Source of the DNA: Thermodesulforhabdaceae bacterium
GTDB taxonomy: Bacteria > Desulfobacterota > Syntrophobacteria > Syntrophobacterales > Thermodesulforhabdaceae
Direction: 5' to 3'
Assembly (NCBI GenBank): GCA_037482015.1
Contig: JBBFKT010000001.1
Span: forward strand, 778,584-842,583
Length of the DNA: 64,000 nt
Below are positions 8,501-16,189 of the stretch, piece by piece; the first letter of the stretch is position 1; the number at the start of each line of letters is the position of its first letter. The position numbers were made by a program, and so were the translations under genes. The notes below the pieces were generated by a model. It searched no databases and was not told the origin of the DNA. It saw only the letters and a list, made by a program, of their open reading frames with translations.

Positions 8501-9314
8501 TCTGTTGAGGCATGTTGAGCAAGATATGAGAGAATATCTCGCAAGGGGCATGAATCGTGATGAAGCCTTTCGTGAGGCCACGCTCAGAGTGTTCGGTTGT
8601 CCTCCCGGAACTTATGGAGCTGGAGTGGCGGAACTTATCGAGTCTAAGATGTGGAAAACTCAGGAAGATTTGGGAAATATCTACATCAGGTATTCTTCTC
8701 ATGCTTATGGTAGAGGTGTCTATGGCAAAGCCAGGCAGGAGACCTTCCGAAAAGTATTGTCTCGGGTTGATACAACGGTAAAGAATGAAGATTCTCGGGA
8801 ATACGATATGATGTCCTGTACTGATTATTACAACTATTATGGCGGACTTATAGCAGCGGTGAAGACTGTTAGAGGATTCCTGCCGTTTGCTACCATGGGA
8901 GATAGCGCTGATCCAAGGCGCATTAAGATTAGAACTACTCAGGAAGAAGCAAAACATGTGCTGAGATCCAGACTTGTTAATCCTAAATGGCTCGAAGGAA
9001 TGAAGCGGCATGGCTTCAAGGGGGCCGGCGACATTTCTCACGTGGTTGATATTGTTTTTGGGTGGGATGCTACTGCGGAAGTTATGGAAGACTGGATGTA
9101 TGAAGAAATTGCAAGAACCTATGCTTTGGATCCAGCTATGCGTGAGTGGATGAAGAGAGTAAGCCCTTTTGCGCTCCAGAATATCCTGGATAAATTACTT
9201 GAGGCTATTGCTAGAAATATGTGGAAGGCATCGCCGGAAATGGAAGAGAAGCTAAGGGAGATTTTGCTCGAGATGGAGGGCGAGATAGAAGAATGGAGTG
9301 ATCGTAGTGAATAA
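5520..9314 (+). CDS. cobN: Cobaltochelatase subunit CobN (magnesium-chelatase H family)
   Basis: 1264 residues, the full length of the large CobN/BchH-type subunit that binds the tetrapyrrole and, with an AAA+ I/D-type partner, inserts the metal. The region around residue 557 (GKHGSLEWLPGKSVGLS) is the characteristic CobN/ChlH motif; PSGAPTRGQADILPTGRNFY (near 850) and the C-terminal DYYNYYGGL segment (near 1100) also fit. The cobalamin riboswitch in its leader argues for cobalt rather than magnesium as substrate. The ATG follows GAGGAG. No ChlI/ChlD-type ATPase gene is next to it, so the partner must lie elsewhere. The following TPR gene is about 120 bp away and probably separate. Confidence 0.94.
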   Translation: MRPYRLCYFSATATDIPSLSEGVRRFKAFGGKIDVYARTQGQLLTQSAREAFIRNALDADAVIITFHGGTASFPAFPIFAEAFSEGRSYGQRPYLHLQPVGGMDEDAMEAARKFSTDFGNPTWDTVNLYLNYGGAFNIEELLKFLHNRLFGTDLPCSPPVRPPEEGIYHPDFPGVTSLEDYLDVVRGCFRFSPEFTVGLWFYQSYWLNGNLEFVDAIIRSAEAHGAVVIPVFHLRYRDKERGNRGAKEVAEMFFMDGDRPRIDVLINPLLFSLTLASPDHRSILPQLNVPCIQAITSMAPFSFWKESLQGLSIMDVAYSVAQPEFDGTLITVPVATREEESIDPITGAAIVKFKPIPDRVDKLVRLALNWARLKKTPVEERRVAIVFHNYPPRNDRIGCAAGLDSFASVKKLLDRMKESGYRIDRTYSDGDELAQELLSRMTCDQRWLPIEEMARRAEAFGNSEDISRWHSELPLSVKEKMRSDWGNPPGDLFVHGGKMYFSGLINGNVFITIQPPRGRLENIEKIYHSPDLSPPHHYLAHYRWIRDIFGAHAVVHVGKHGSLEWLPGKSVGLSGECYPDLAIMELPNVYPYIINDPGEGTQAKRRSYACIIDHLTPSMTNADLYDDLAKIQELVADYQIASTEDPAKQEVLRPMIWDAVEKAHLEKDLAITKEEAFRDFDGFLEKLHAYLGELSDTMINDGLHVMGVPPEGDRLAEFLVQLTRLPNGDVPSLRESIISFFGFDYDDVLENRGKRLGRFGGKTGAEILRIAHEKALELVRRLQVEDFSLEAVPRVTTQVLGKRVSQVEAVLSYIAGTLVDNVRACREEINSCLSAFSGGFVLPGPSGAPTRGQADILPTGRNFYSVDPNKIPTPAAWEVGVRLGKALLERCLKEKGNYPESVGILVFATSTMRTRGDDIAEIFYLMGVKPVWQKGSGNVIGLEVIPLEELGRPRIDVVPRISGLFRDTFPNLVERIDEAVQMVATLKETAESNFLLRHVEQDMREYLARGMNRDEAFREATLRVFGCPPGTYGAGVAELIESKMWKTQEDLGNIYIRYSSHAYGRGVYGKARQETFRKVLSRVDTTVKNEDSREYDMMSCTDYYNYYGGLIAAVKTVRGFLPFATMGDSADPRRIKIRTTQEEAKHVLRSRLVNPKWLEGMKRHGFKGAGDISHVVDIVFGWDATAEVMEDWMYEEIARTYALDPAMREWMKRVSPFALQNILDKLLEAIARNMWKASPEMEEKLREILLEMEGEIEEWSDRSE

Positions 9315-9434
9315 ATTTTTTGTCTATCTCTCGCACTTTTAAATTTGGGTCATTATTTTTTACTTGCCATACGATATAAAAGTATAGAAAAAAGCGTGTT
9401 CGTTAATTTTGGTGTGCGGGAGGTAGCGGTTCGA

Positions 9435-10166
9435 ATGAAGATTAGAAAGATGGTCTTAGGTGTTTTGACGGTTTTCGCGTTAATCCTTTGCCAGACACTT
9501 CAAGGATGGGGAGTATCGAAAGCCGAGGAACTTTATGAGAAAGCACAAGTAGAATCTTTTATGTTTAAAAAGCTCGCCATATACGATGAAGCCATTGCCA
9601 TGGACAAAAATATGCTGGAGGCTCGTAGAGATAGAGCCTTTATACTATACTACCAGGGCAAGTATCCAGAGGTTGTAGAGGACTTAACGGTGTGCATCGA
9701 AAATGGGCTGGACGGAAGTGAGATTCGTTCTATGCGAGCCAAGGCGCTTATAGCTATTAAGAAATATTATGAAGCTCTGGATGATCTTTCAATAGCGCTT
9801 GATCTGGATAATCAAAACAGAGAAGCTCGATTGAACAGGGCTATTGCTAGCGCACGTCTTGGGAAATACGACAATGCTATAAGTGATCTGAAAATGCTGC
9901 TTAGAGAAAATCATCATGACAGAATTTCCAGCCAGGCTTATAGGCTTATGGGCGAGATACTTCTGGCTAGAGGTGAAAACGAAGTAGCAAGAGAATATTT
10001 TGCCAAAGCTGGCAGATGGGACAGTGTTTTAGGTATTAGCTTTCCTGGGGGCATGTATAACGCGAAAATCCTTAGCCTGATGGGCATGATAGGCCTTGTG
10101 GTTTCCTTCGCCGCTCTCATTTTCAAGGTTGATCTGCCTGCTCCAAGGCGCCCTAGAAAACGTTAA
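9435..10166 (+). CDS. TPR-repeat protein with N-terminal signal and C-terminal membrane helix
   Basis: A 243-residue protein. The chosen ATG at 9435 has GGGAGG upstream and begins a signal-like sequence (MKIRKMVLGVLTVFALIL); the frame extends upstream to 9345 without a ribosome site. Residues 30-200 hold about four to five tetratricopeptide units (for example YEALDDLSIALDLDNQNREA and YDNAISDLKMLL). A hydrophobic helix near residues 215-235 (SLMGMIGLVVSFAALIF) and a basic tail suggest C-terminal anchoring. TPR arrays mediate protein-protein contacts; the partner is not evident. It stands alone between cobN and tRNA-Ser. Confidence 0.8.
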   Translation: MKIRKMVLGVLTVFALILCQTLQGWGVSKAEELYEKAQVESFMFKKLAIYDEAIAMDKNMLEARRDRAFILYYQGKYPEVVEDLTVCIENGLDGSEIRSMRAKALIAIKKYYEALDDLSIALDLDNQNREARLNRAIASARLGKYDNAISDLKMLLRENHHDRISSQAYRLMGEILLARGENEVAREYFAKAGRWDSVLGISFPGGMYNAKILSLMGMIGLVVSFAALIFKVDLPAPRRPRKR

Positions 10167-10284
10167 GCGGATTTAATTATTCGGGAGCGTGTTGTGCTGT
10201 GTATTACTGATTAAGAAGTCATGTGTGTTCTCAAAAAGCAGCACGTCACGCTTCTACTTTTTCGAACAGCCCTGGGCAAATAAC

Positions 10285-10314
10285 TTGACGAATTTCAAGA
10301 TTGTGTGGTAAGAG
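10285..10314 (+). promoter_or_regulatory. Candidate sigma-70 promoter of tRNA-Ser(GCU)
   Basis: TTGACG (10285-10290) and TAAGAG (10309-10314) separated by 18 bases, about 20 bases before the tRNA. The -35 is good and the -10 weak; stable-RNA context supports it. Confidence 0.4.
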
Positions 10315-10333
10315 CAACCTTACCTGGCAGTTA

Positions 10334-10427
10334 GGAGAGATGGCCGAGTAGGTCGAAGGCGCTCGCCTGCTAAGCGAGTGTCCCGCCCAAAGCGGGACCG
10401 TGGGTTCGAATCCCACTCTCTCCGCCA
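10334..10427 (+). tRNA. tRNA-Ser (anticodon GCU)
   Basis: The acceptor stem GGAGAGA pairs with TCTCTCC, discriminator G, encoded CCA. The D-arm begins TGGCCGAGTAGG. The anticodon loop CTGCTAA is closed by CTCGC/GCGAG. The long variable arm typical of class II serine tRNAs is formed by TCCCGC...GCGGGA, and the T-arm contains GGTTCGAATCC. Reads AGC/AGU codons. Confidence 0.97.
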
Positions 10428-10553
10428 TCTGATATTGAAACCATCCCCTAACCCCATAGATTTTAGAAAGGTTTCTTTAAGTATGGAGATGTTTTCAATC
10501 CTTATCCTTAAGTTTAAGTATTTCATGAGTTTAAAAAGCTTAAGGAGTCCAAT

Positions 10554-11375
10554 ATGTTTAGCCTATGTTATACTTGTGGAAGCTGTGATGCCGAATGCCC
10601 AATAAACAGGCGAAGTAAGCAGCTTTCTCCAAGAAAAATTGTTAGATTTCATCTGTTAGGATACGACGATGAAGCATCCATCCTTCCGGAACTTTGGTAT
10701 TGTGTTCGATGCGGTCGATGTGGAAGAGGATGTCCTATGGGGGTTAAGCCTTTTGAAGTTATTGAGAAGTTAAAATATCATCTAGCTGAGAAAAAATCTC
10801 ACAGGATCGGGCGACTATATCTTTCCATAAGAGATCTTAAGATAAGGTTACAAAAGGCAAGGTATTGGCTCATAGAAGGTGTGTTTCGAGAGGAAAAAAT
10901 TTCCCCTGTTGATGTATGGAATCAAGCTGAAAGTAAAACCAATCTGGTCAGTGAAGGGTTTATGGATGTTCAGGAATTTTATCCACCGAGATCTTCACTG
11001 GAGCGGTTGTTCCTGAAATATTTCGACTTTTCAACAAATCTAAGGCGCTGTTTTGCCTGTGGCTCTTGCACAAACGCCTGTCCTGTTTCGGCAAAAACCT
11101 GGATTTTAAGTCCTTTTAGAGTTTTTAGAATGGTCAGATGGGGGCTGATAAGGGAAGCGGCTTCAGAACCAGGTATATGGCTTTGCATAGATTGTGGACG
11201 ATGTGCGGATGTTTGTCCTCAAAAGGTAAATGGGTTTTGGATAATGAAACTTCTTAGAGAATATGCAGTAGCGGAGAAGATTGTGGATAATAATTCTGTT
11301 CGCCGATGGGAATTTCTGGACGGGGAACTCTACAGAATATATCATAAAAATATAGTTGAGCTTTTTAGTGAGTAG
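10554..11375 (+). CDS. HdrC-like protein with four Cys clusters (duplicated 4Fe-4S ferredoxin module)
   Basis: A 273-residue cytoplasmic iron-sulfur protein with four CxxCxxCxxxCP motifs: CYTCGSCDAECP (residue 5), CVRCGRCGRGCP (near 50), CFACGSCTNACP (near 167) and CIDCGRCADVCP (near 210). Each pair resembles one heterodisulfide reductase subunit C / GlpC-type ferredoxin, so the protein reads as two HdrC modules joined by a basic helical linker. Such proteins shuttle electrons between FAD enzymes and membrane or heterodisulfide-type partners; which partner applies here is not visible, since no HdrA, HdrB or dehydrogenase gene adjoins it. SD AAGGAG precedes the ATG. It is followed 51 bp later by a kinase-like gene. 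Confidence 0.88.
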   Translation: MFSLCYTCGSCDAECPINRRSKQLSPRKIVRFHLLGYDDEASILPELWYCVRCGRCGRGCPMGVKPFEVIEKLKYHLAEKKSHRIGRLYLSIRDLKIRLQKARYWLIEGVFREEKISPVDVWNQAESKTNLVSEGFMDVQEFYPPRSSLERLFLKYFDFSTNLRRCFACGSCTNACPVSAKTWILSPFRVFRMVRWGLIREAASEPGIWLCIDCGRCADVCPQKVNGFWIMKLLREYAVAEKIVDNNSVRRWEFLDGELYRIYHKNIVELFSE

Positions 11376-11426
11376 GCCAGATGTTGGGCAAGAACGAATG
11401 GTATAACAATTTTCAGGAGGGCTGTT

Positions 11427-12239
11427 ATGGCTATAATAACCATTTCCCGGGGATCCTACAGTCACGGAAAAGAAATTGCTGAGAAAGTGGGGCAGAAGCT
11501 TGGGTATGAGGTTATTTCTAGAGAAGTCCTAATTGAAGCTTCCAGACAGTTTAATGTTCCTGAGGTAAAACTTATTCATGCTATCAAAGATGCTCCATCT
11601 TGGCTTGATAGTATCACTTACGGGAGAGAGAAATACATAGCTTATATTCAAGCGGCGATCCTTAGACATTTTAAGAGGGACAATGTTGTTTATCATGGTT
11701 TTGCAGGTCACTTCTTTGTGAAAAATGTTCCTCACGTTCTCAAAGTAAGAATCATAGCTGACATGGAGGAGAGAATAAAACTGGTTATGGAAAGGGATGG
11801 AGTTTCCCGAGATGAAGCCATTAAACAGCTAACGAAGATTGATGAAGAAAGGAGAAAATGGAGCCAAAGACTTTATGGCATTGATACATTCGATCCACAC
11901 CTTTACGATCTTGTTATCAGAATAAAAAAGCTCAAAGTGGACGATGCTGTGGATATTATTTGCCATACTGTGTCTATGGACGCTTTTAAGACGACGCCAG
12001 AATCACAGATGATGATGGATAATCTGGTTATGGCAGCAGATATAAAGGCTGCTATTGTCCATCTTCGTCCCGACGCAGAAGTTAACTATGAAAGCGGAGT
12101 AGCTACGGTGCATACAACTTTGCCTCTGGAAGTAGATGAAACCGATCTGAAACGCCAACTTGAAGAAACTTGCCTTAAAATTCCTGGAGTGAGAGAAGTC
12201 AGGATTCGTATATCTCCAGCAACTATATTTAAGAGATAA
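11427..12239 (+). CDS. Cytidylate kinase-like family protein with a C-terminal BON-like domain
   Basis: 270 residues. The N-terminal ~190 residues fit the cytidylate-kinase-like family: MAIITISRGSYSHGKEIA forms a nucleotide-binding loop variant, then LGYEVISREVLIEASRQF, VYHGFAGHFF and RDEAIKQLTKIDEERRKW. Residues 200-270 form a small alpha/beta domain ending PGVREVRIRISPATIF, reminiscent of BON domains. The family is common in Desulfobacterota and its substrate is not established; true CMP kinase activity should not be assumed because the P-loop is atypical. SD CAGGAGGG precedes the ATG. Confidence 0.78.
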   Translation: MAIITISRGSYSHGKEIAEKVGQKLGYEVISREVLIEASRQFNVPEVKLIHAIKDAPSWLDSITYGREKYIAYIQAAILRHFKRDNVVYHGFAGHFFVKNVPHVLKVRIIADMEERIKLVMERDGVSRDEAIKQLTKIDEERRKWSQRLYGIDTFDPHLYDLVIRIKKLKVDDAVDIICHTVSMDAFKTTPESQMMMDNLVMAADIKAAIVHLRPDAEVNYESGVATVHTTLPLEVDETDLKRQLEETCLKIPGVREVRIRISPATIFKR

Positions 12240-12297
12240 CAACGTAATTAAAATAAGCCTTGAAAGTTTTCTGCTGGCGGCGGTTTAACGATAAAGA

Positions 12298-12389
12298 TGG
12301 CGGAGGGAGTAGGATTCGAACCCACGGTCCCGCTTCCACGGGACAACGGTTTTCAAGACCGCCGCCTTAAACCACTCGGCCATCCCTCC
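12298..12389 (-). tRNA. tRNA-Ser (anticodon UGA)
   Basis: Read on the minus strand: acceptor GGAGGGA / TCCCTCC with encoded CCA, D-arm TGGCCGAGTGG, anticodon loop CTTGAAA (anticodon TGA), long variable arm with GTCCCG/CGGGAC, and T-arm GGTTCGAATCC. Class II serine tRNA decoding UCN codons. Confidence 0.97.
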
Positions 12390-12440
12390 GGACTGAAAAC
12401 TCGTCGCTGTTCATGATTAACTTAGAACAGGACAGGTTGT

Positions 12441-12469
12441 TTAATAATTTAAAACTCACCGAAAGTCAA
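12441..12469 (-). promoter_or_regulatory. Sigma-70 promoter of tRNA-Ser(UGA)
   Basis: On the minus strand, TTGACT (12469-12464) and TATTAA (12446-12441) are separated by exactly 17 bases and lie about 50 bases upstream of the tRNA. Both hexamers are close to consensus. Confidence 0.7.
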
Positions 12470-12553
12470 TCCCATCCAAAAAGGGACTTTCTAAAGCTCT
12501 CTTTTCGATTCTTTTCAAGTATCATCCCATCCGGGTGGTTGTTCTTAGAAACC

Positions 12554-13456
12554 TTAAGGAGTTTCATCGAGTTTTCCCATTTTTCCGATTACGCCGTGGT
12601 AAAAACCTTTCAGAGTGTATTTAAGATTCTCAAGTCGTGGTTTCACAAATAATGGGAAGCCAAATAGATATCTAAAGGATCTCAAAAATATTGAACATCT
12701 AAATTGTAAGTCCAGATTATCATTCCTAAAGGAAAGAAAAACCGCATTTCTCGTTATATAGTAGGAACGGGTAGGAGATCTTTGATACACAAACCTCCAC
12801 ATGACTTTGGCGGCACTGTCTCCTAATCTGTGTTGGACCGTCACATCTGCGTTGCCGACGATTTTATATCCCTTTTTTATTGCTCTCCAGCACCATTCCA
12901 TATCTATCCAGTCTATGAATAACTTTTCCATCATCAACCCTACATCATTTAAACATGTTGCGTTTATAATAGTGCCAGAAGATATTAAGTGAAAAACTTC
13001 GTGTTTTCCGAAAGCAGGATATATTTTTTTGAAACCGAATTTACTTCTTATAACAAAACCCTCTAGTTTACCGGTGTGCATGTTTACAAATAATGGCCCA
13101 GCTGCGGCCACATTTTTTTCTTTAAAACATTCCATCATTTTTTCCACGAAATCAGATGGATAAACTGTATCTTGATCGGAAATCAGTATATAATCTATTT
13201 TTTCTTCTAACGCTTTTTTTATTCCAACGTTCTGAGCACAAGCTATTCCACGATTTGTTCCTAGATAAATTATTTCCAGATTTTCATGGTTATTGAAGAT
13301 TTTTGGTTTTAAGTAGCTATTTGGAGTATTATCGACTACATATAATTTCCGACATTGGTGTATTAAACTTTCGATGCAGTTTCTAAAAACTTCGAGATCT
13401 GGCTTATAGGTTACAATTATGGCTCCTACTTTTGGCGGTTTTTTTTCTTTTTCCAT
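12554..13456 (-). CDS. GT2 family glycosyltransferase (rhamnosyltransferase-like)
   Basis: A 300-residue GT-A-fold enzyme. KVGAIIVTYKPDLEVFRNC and KLYVVDNTPN mark the N-terminal nucleotide-binding half, NRGIACAQNVGIKKAL the sugar-nucleotide helix, and LISDQDTVYP the metal-binding DxD motif. FIDWIDMEWCWRAIKKGY is the acceptor-side motif usual in rhamnosyltransferases of the WbbL/RfbN kind. The C-terminus is basic and aromatic, likely membrane-associated. It stands alone on the minus strand between a tRNA and a gene-poor region and is AT-rich. Both features are consistent with an acquired O-antigen or polysaccharide gene. Donor and acceptor are unknown. Confidence 0.87.
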   Translation of the reverse strand: MEKEKKPPKVGAIIVTYKPDLEVFRNCIESLIHQCRKLYVVDNTPNSYLKPKIFNNHENLEIIYLGTNRGIACAQNVGIKKALEEKIDYILISDQDTVYPSDFVEKMMECFKEKNVAAAGPLFVNMHTGKLEGFVIRSKFGFKKIYPAFGKHEVFHLISSGTIINATCLNDVGLMMEKLFIDWIDMEWCWRAIKKGYKIVGNADVTVQHRLGDSAAKVMWRFVYQRSPTRSYYITRNAVFLSFRNDNLDLQFRCSIFLRSFRYLFGFPLFVKPRLENLKYTLKGFYHGVIGKMGKLDETP

Positions 13457-14034
13457 GTCTTACTTTATTTAAAACTTTGAGTGATTGATTATCAGGTTCT
13501 TCAAACATACCAAAAATACGATCTGGAACACAATCGGAAAATCATTTGTTGATGACAAAGAGCACCAATAGGTTCTACCGGATATCAGTCCTAAAAGGGA
13601 GACAGGTAGAGCACGTTACAACTTGGCCTTACATATAGTGGGAATTTGCTAACAACATTCTTATGAACTAAGGATGTTCAGAAGAGACCGCCATGATAAC
13701 CATGGCGGTTTCCCTATCTTAGGGGCATATCACAATGACATATCATGCTCCTACTCATGAGGCGCTACTTTGACGATCTTGTTCCGACGTTCTCAAAACG
13801 TGGGGGCAAAAAGATCCTAAATAAGGGTAATTTTTGAATAACCTCTTTTGAGCTTGCTGTTTTTATTCGTCTAAATTAAAATGTCAATCTCATAATTACA
13901 TTGATTAACTCATTTCCCTTGGCTAACTTTCTGTCTCGGTTGCTCTTATGCTCCAGCAAAATCCAAGAAGTGGTCATCTGGTTTTAGGTTAAAAAACTTT
14001 GGTAAGTGTTAAACACAGAAGAGGAGGATATCAA
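13457..14034. other. Gene-poor intergenic stretch with one strong hairpin
   Basis: 578 bases between divergent genes. The only clear structure is the inverted repeat ACCGCCATG / CATGGCGGT (13687-13709, 5-base loop) followed by a short TTTCCC on the plus strand. The rest is AT-rich without a coding frame. GAGGAGG at 14020-14026 belongs to the next gene. Confidence 0.5.
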
Positions 14035-14454
14035 ATGGGAAAAAGATTTTTATTTATTCTGGGCGTTTTTTCGCTTGTTTTTACTAGCTTTGTTTATGGG
14101 GCTGAAATGAACTTAAAAGAAGGGCTTTGGGAGATAACAGTCCAGGTCAGTTCCCCTGACATGCCAATGCAAATGCCAGCTCAAAAGTTTACTCAATGTA
14201 TCACGAAAGATAACTCCATTCCTGAAGCTGAAATGGAAAAAAATAAAGATTGTAAGATTGAACAAAAAAACATTTCGGGCGATACGGTAAGCTGGAAGTT
14301 GGTTTGTCAAGATGGTGAAGAAAAAATTGTAAGTGAAGGAAAGGTAACATATAAGGGCGATACCTTTGTCGGTGAGTCTGTAACAAAGACATCGGATGGA
14401 ATGGAAATGCGCCAAAAGATGACCGGAAAATGGATAGGAAAATGTTCAAATTAA
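14035..14454 (+). CDS. DUF3617-like exported protein
   Basis: A 139-residue secreted protein. The ATG at 14035 has GAGGAGG 8 bases upstream and opens a clear signal peptide (MGKRFLFILGVFSLVFTSFVYGAE). The mature part begins MNLKEGLWEITVQV, then MPMQMPAQKFTQCITKD, then a two-Cys core (DCKIEQ, WKLVCQDGE) and ends GKWIGKC. The EGLWE / QCIT / GxW pattern is that of DUF3617 periplasmic proteins of unknown role. The frame continues upstream to 13999 but that part precedes the ribosome site. It is translationally linked to the next gene, which starts inside its 3' end. Confidence 0.8.
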   Translation: MGKRFLFILGVFSLVFTSFVYGAEMNLKEGLWEITVQVSSPDMPMQMPAQKFTQCITKDNSIPEAEMEKNKDCKIEQKNISGDTVSWKLVCQDGEEKIVSEGKVTYKGDTFVGESVTKTSDGMEMRQKMTGKWIGKCSN

Positions 14455-14879
14455 AAATATTGTTTTTGGGAACCATATTTATTCTGGTATGCCTGCATCT
14501 CACGGTTAATCCTGGCTTTGCTCAGGAGGATGCTTACACCCCGCCCAAGGGAAGCCAGGAAAGAAAAGCCATTCTGGATGCTTTAAGGGATACCCTTAAA
14601 ACCTTTGATGTCGGAAAAGTCGTTTTCGTGGTCAGACATCTCAAAGTTAAGAATAGCTGGGCATGGGTTGAGACATACCCTCAGAGTCCTGACGGTGCTA
14701 GTAAATATGAACCTGTGGATGCTCTTCTGCATAAAGAAGGGAACAATTGGGTTGTTAAGGCTATGCGTCCATGCTGCGGAGAATGTGCCGATGACCCAGA
14801 ATGTGAAGACATAAAAAGATATTATCGAAAGCTCATGAGGGAGTTTCCATCTGTCCCTAAAGAGATATTTCCTTGGTAG
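14430..14879 (+). CDS. Small exported protein, unknown function, overlapping the DUF3617-like gene
   Basis: 149 residues beginning MDRKMFKLKILFLG, a signal peptide ending near FAQEDAY. The mature domain resembles small beta-rich periplasmic proteins: KVVFVVRHLKVKNSWAWVETYPQ, EPVDALLHKEGNNWVVKAM, then a Cys-rich segment CCGECADDPEC and the helix YYRKLMREFPSVP. The reading frame overlaps the preceding gene by 25 bases (by 13 if the second Met codon at 14442 is used); neither start has a strong ribosome site, which suggests translational coupling. Four clustered cysteines could form disulfides or bind metal. I do not recognise a named family. Confidence 0.7.
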   Translation: MDRKMFKLKILFLGTIFILVCLHLTVNPGFAQEDAYTPPKGSQERKAILDALRDTLKTFDVGKVVFVVRHLKVKNSWAWVETYPQSPDGASKYEPVDALLHKEGNNWVVKAMRPCCGECADDPECEDIKRYYRKLMREFPSVPKEIFPW

Positions 14880-15026
14880 AAAAAAGATGGACTGTCTCCA
14901 TTCCTTTGTATGTATATGTAAAGGAGGAGTTTAGCAAACGTCGATCAAAGAGAAGTTGGAGCGACTTAAGCCAACCCTGTTCAAAGATGATTTGGACCAT
15001 CTTTCCCATTACTTCTTCTTTAGAAC

Positions 15027-15226
15027 CTAGAGTCTAAATTGTTTATAGATGTCTTCAAAAACTTCTAAATCAGATTCTCGAATATCAAGGCCAAGATGAC
15101 AGAATTTGTCAGTATAAGCACTTGCTAGATTTCGCCAAACAAACATGGGAGGTAGATAGTTCGGTTGACGGGCAAGCTGACCCGGATTGTGATGGGCATC
15201 GAAATGGTTCAGTTCTTTTTTTATCG
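15027..15226 (-). pseudogene. Degenerate C-terminal gene fragment, possibly from a mobile element
   Basis: On the minus strand a stretch of about 65 codons is open but has no start codon in context and is closed upstream by a TAA. It contains ELNHFDAHHNPGQLAR, YLPPMFVWRNLASAY and DIYKQFRL and ends in TAG at 15027. The dense, protein-like composition and the absence of any start or ribosome site indicate the tail of a decayed gene. I suspect, without a search, a transposase or integrase-associated protein. It abuts the end of the agmatine-deiminase-like gene. The rest of the gap from 14880 to 15238 holds nothing recognisable. Confidence 0.4.
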
Positions 15227-15238
15227 TGTTTTATACTC

Positions 15239-16081
15239 TTATATCTGAGAGACGATACAATGCGGTGTTGCCGTGTAGTCTGCTAAAGTAATACAGATAT
15301 CTGAAGGGATCTGAATAATAGTATAGTCCCTGAACCTTTCTTTAAATAAGGAAAGAATTTCATTATCTTGAGGGATACCAAAGGAGGGTAAAAGAATTTT
15401 GCCTTCCATTAGGATAAAACCTAGGTAATCTCCAAAGGCATTATTGATATTTGGAGGTTCAGGCAGATCTATAGAAATAAAATCATCAGAATACACAGAG
15501 GGATCGATAAACGGATCAAAGATGGAATCGTATAAAAAAGTATTCTCCACAAATCGGAAAGATCCATCTATATGACCTGTGAAATCCCCTGGATAAGGCA
15601 TAATATGGAGAGAGATATCTGATATAATGCTGTCTAAGTAGTTCCTTATTCCTTCATAACCACATATACTATTGTGGACGAGAGCCTTAGAAGAGATTAA
15701 GCAGATTCTATCATTATAGGATACAGAACCTCCATCAAGATTAATACCAGGTCTATATTCCACAGATCCTCTGCTTCGGAGATAAGGAACTAAAACATCT
15801 CTCTGAAAAAGATCTATTTTCTTTCTCATACGGCGGGTTTCATAACTTTCTTTCATAGAGTTTACACAAAAGACAATGTTGTTATTAAGGTCGTGACATA
15901 AAAATGTATAGAACCAATCTCTAATCCAGGGAGTAGGTGATTGAAATGGAAGAGTTTGAAAGCTAATTCCATTTGCTTTTAAGAAGGATATAAAAGAGCC
16001 AATCGCTTTAGATACTTCTGGATAAAGAGAAGAATCTGCCAAAATCAAAGTCTTAGTCTTATGCTCAGGAATTAGTCTCAT
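15239..16081 (-). CDS. Agmatine deiminase / peptidylarginine deiminase-like protein
   Basis: 280 residues of the guanidino-group-modifying (PAD-like pentein) fold. TPWIRDWF corresponds to the WxRD substrate-guanidinium motif, NLDGGSVSYNDRICLIS to the (E/N)GG segment, GHIDGSFRFV to the catalytic His-Asp motif, and the C-terminal ATPHCIVSQI carries the nucleophilic Cys. The protein is shorter than agmatine deiminase (about 350) and the usual GGGN/GG before HC is replaced by TATP, so the substrate may differ. There are no polyamine genes (carbamoylase, antiporter) nearby. The gene sits alone in an accessory region flanked by two gene remnants. Confidence 0.75.
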   Translation of the reverse strand: MRLIPEHKTKTLILADSSLYPEVSKAIGSFISFLKANGISFQTLPFQSPTPWIRDWFYTFLCHDLNNNIVFCVNSMKESYETRRMRKKIDLFQRDVLVPYLRSRGSVEYRPGINLDGGSVSYNDRICLISSKALVHNSICGYEGIRNYLDSIISDISLHIMPYPGDFTGHIDGSFRFVENTFLYDSIFDPFIDPSVYSDDFISIDLPEPPNINNAFGDYLGFILMEGKILLPSFGIPQDNEILSLFKERFRDYTIIQIPSDICITLADYTATPHCIVSQI

Positions 16082-16189
16082 AAGTTACACATCCTAAAGT
16101 AGAGAGGAATTTGATGAATAACCAAGAACCAATCTCTTTCATTCCTTCCACCTTTTAGGGTCTCTTCAATTCAACTATCAACTTTAGTT

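Noticed and set aside
8112-9041. A 309-codon open frame antisense to cobN
   Set aside because: It is a shadow of the long cobN gene; the translation has no recognisable domain and no ribosome site.
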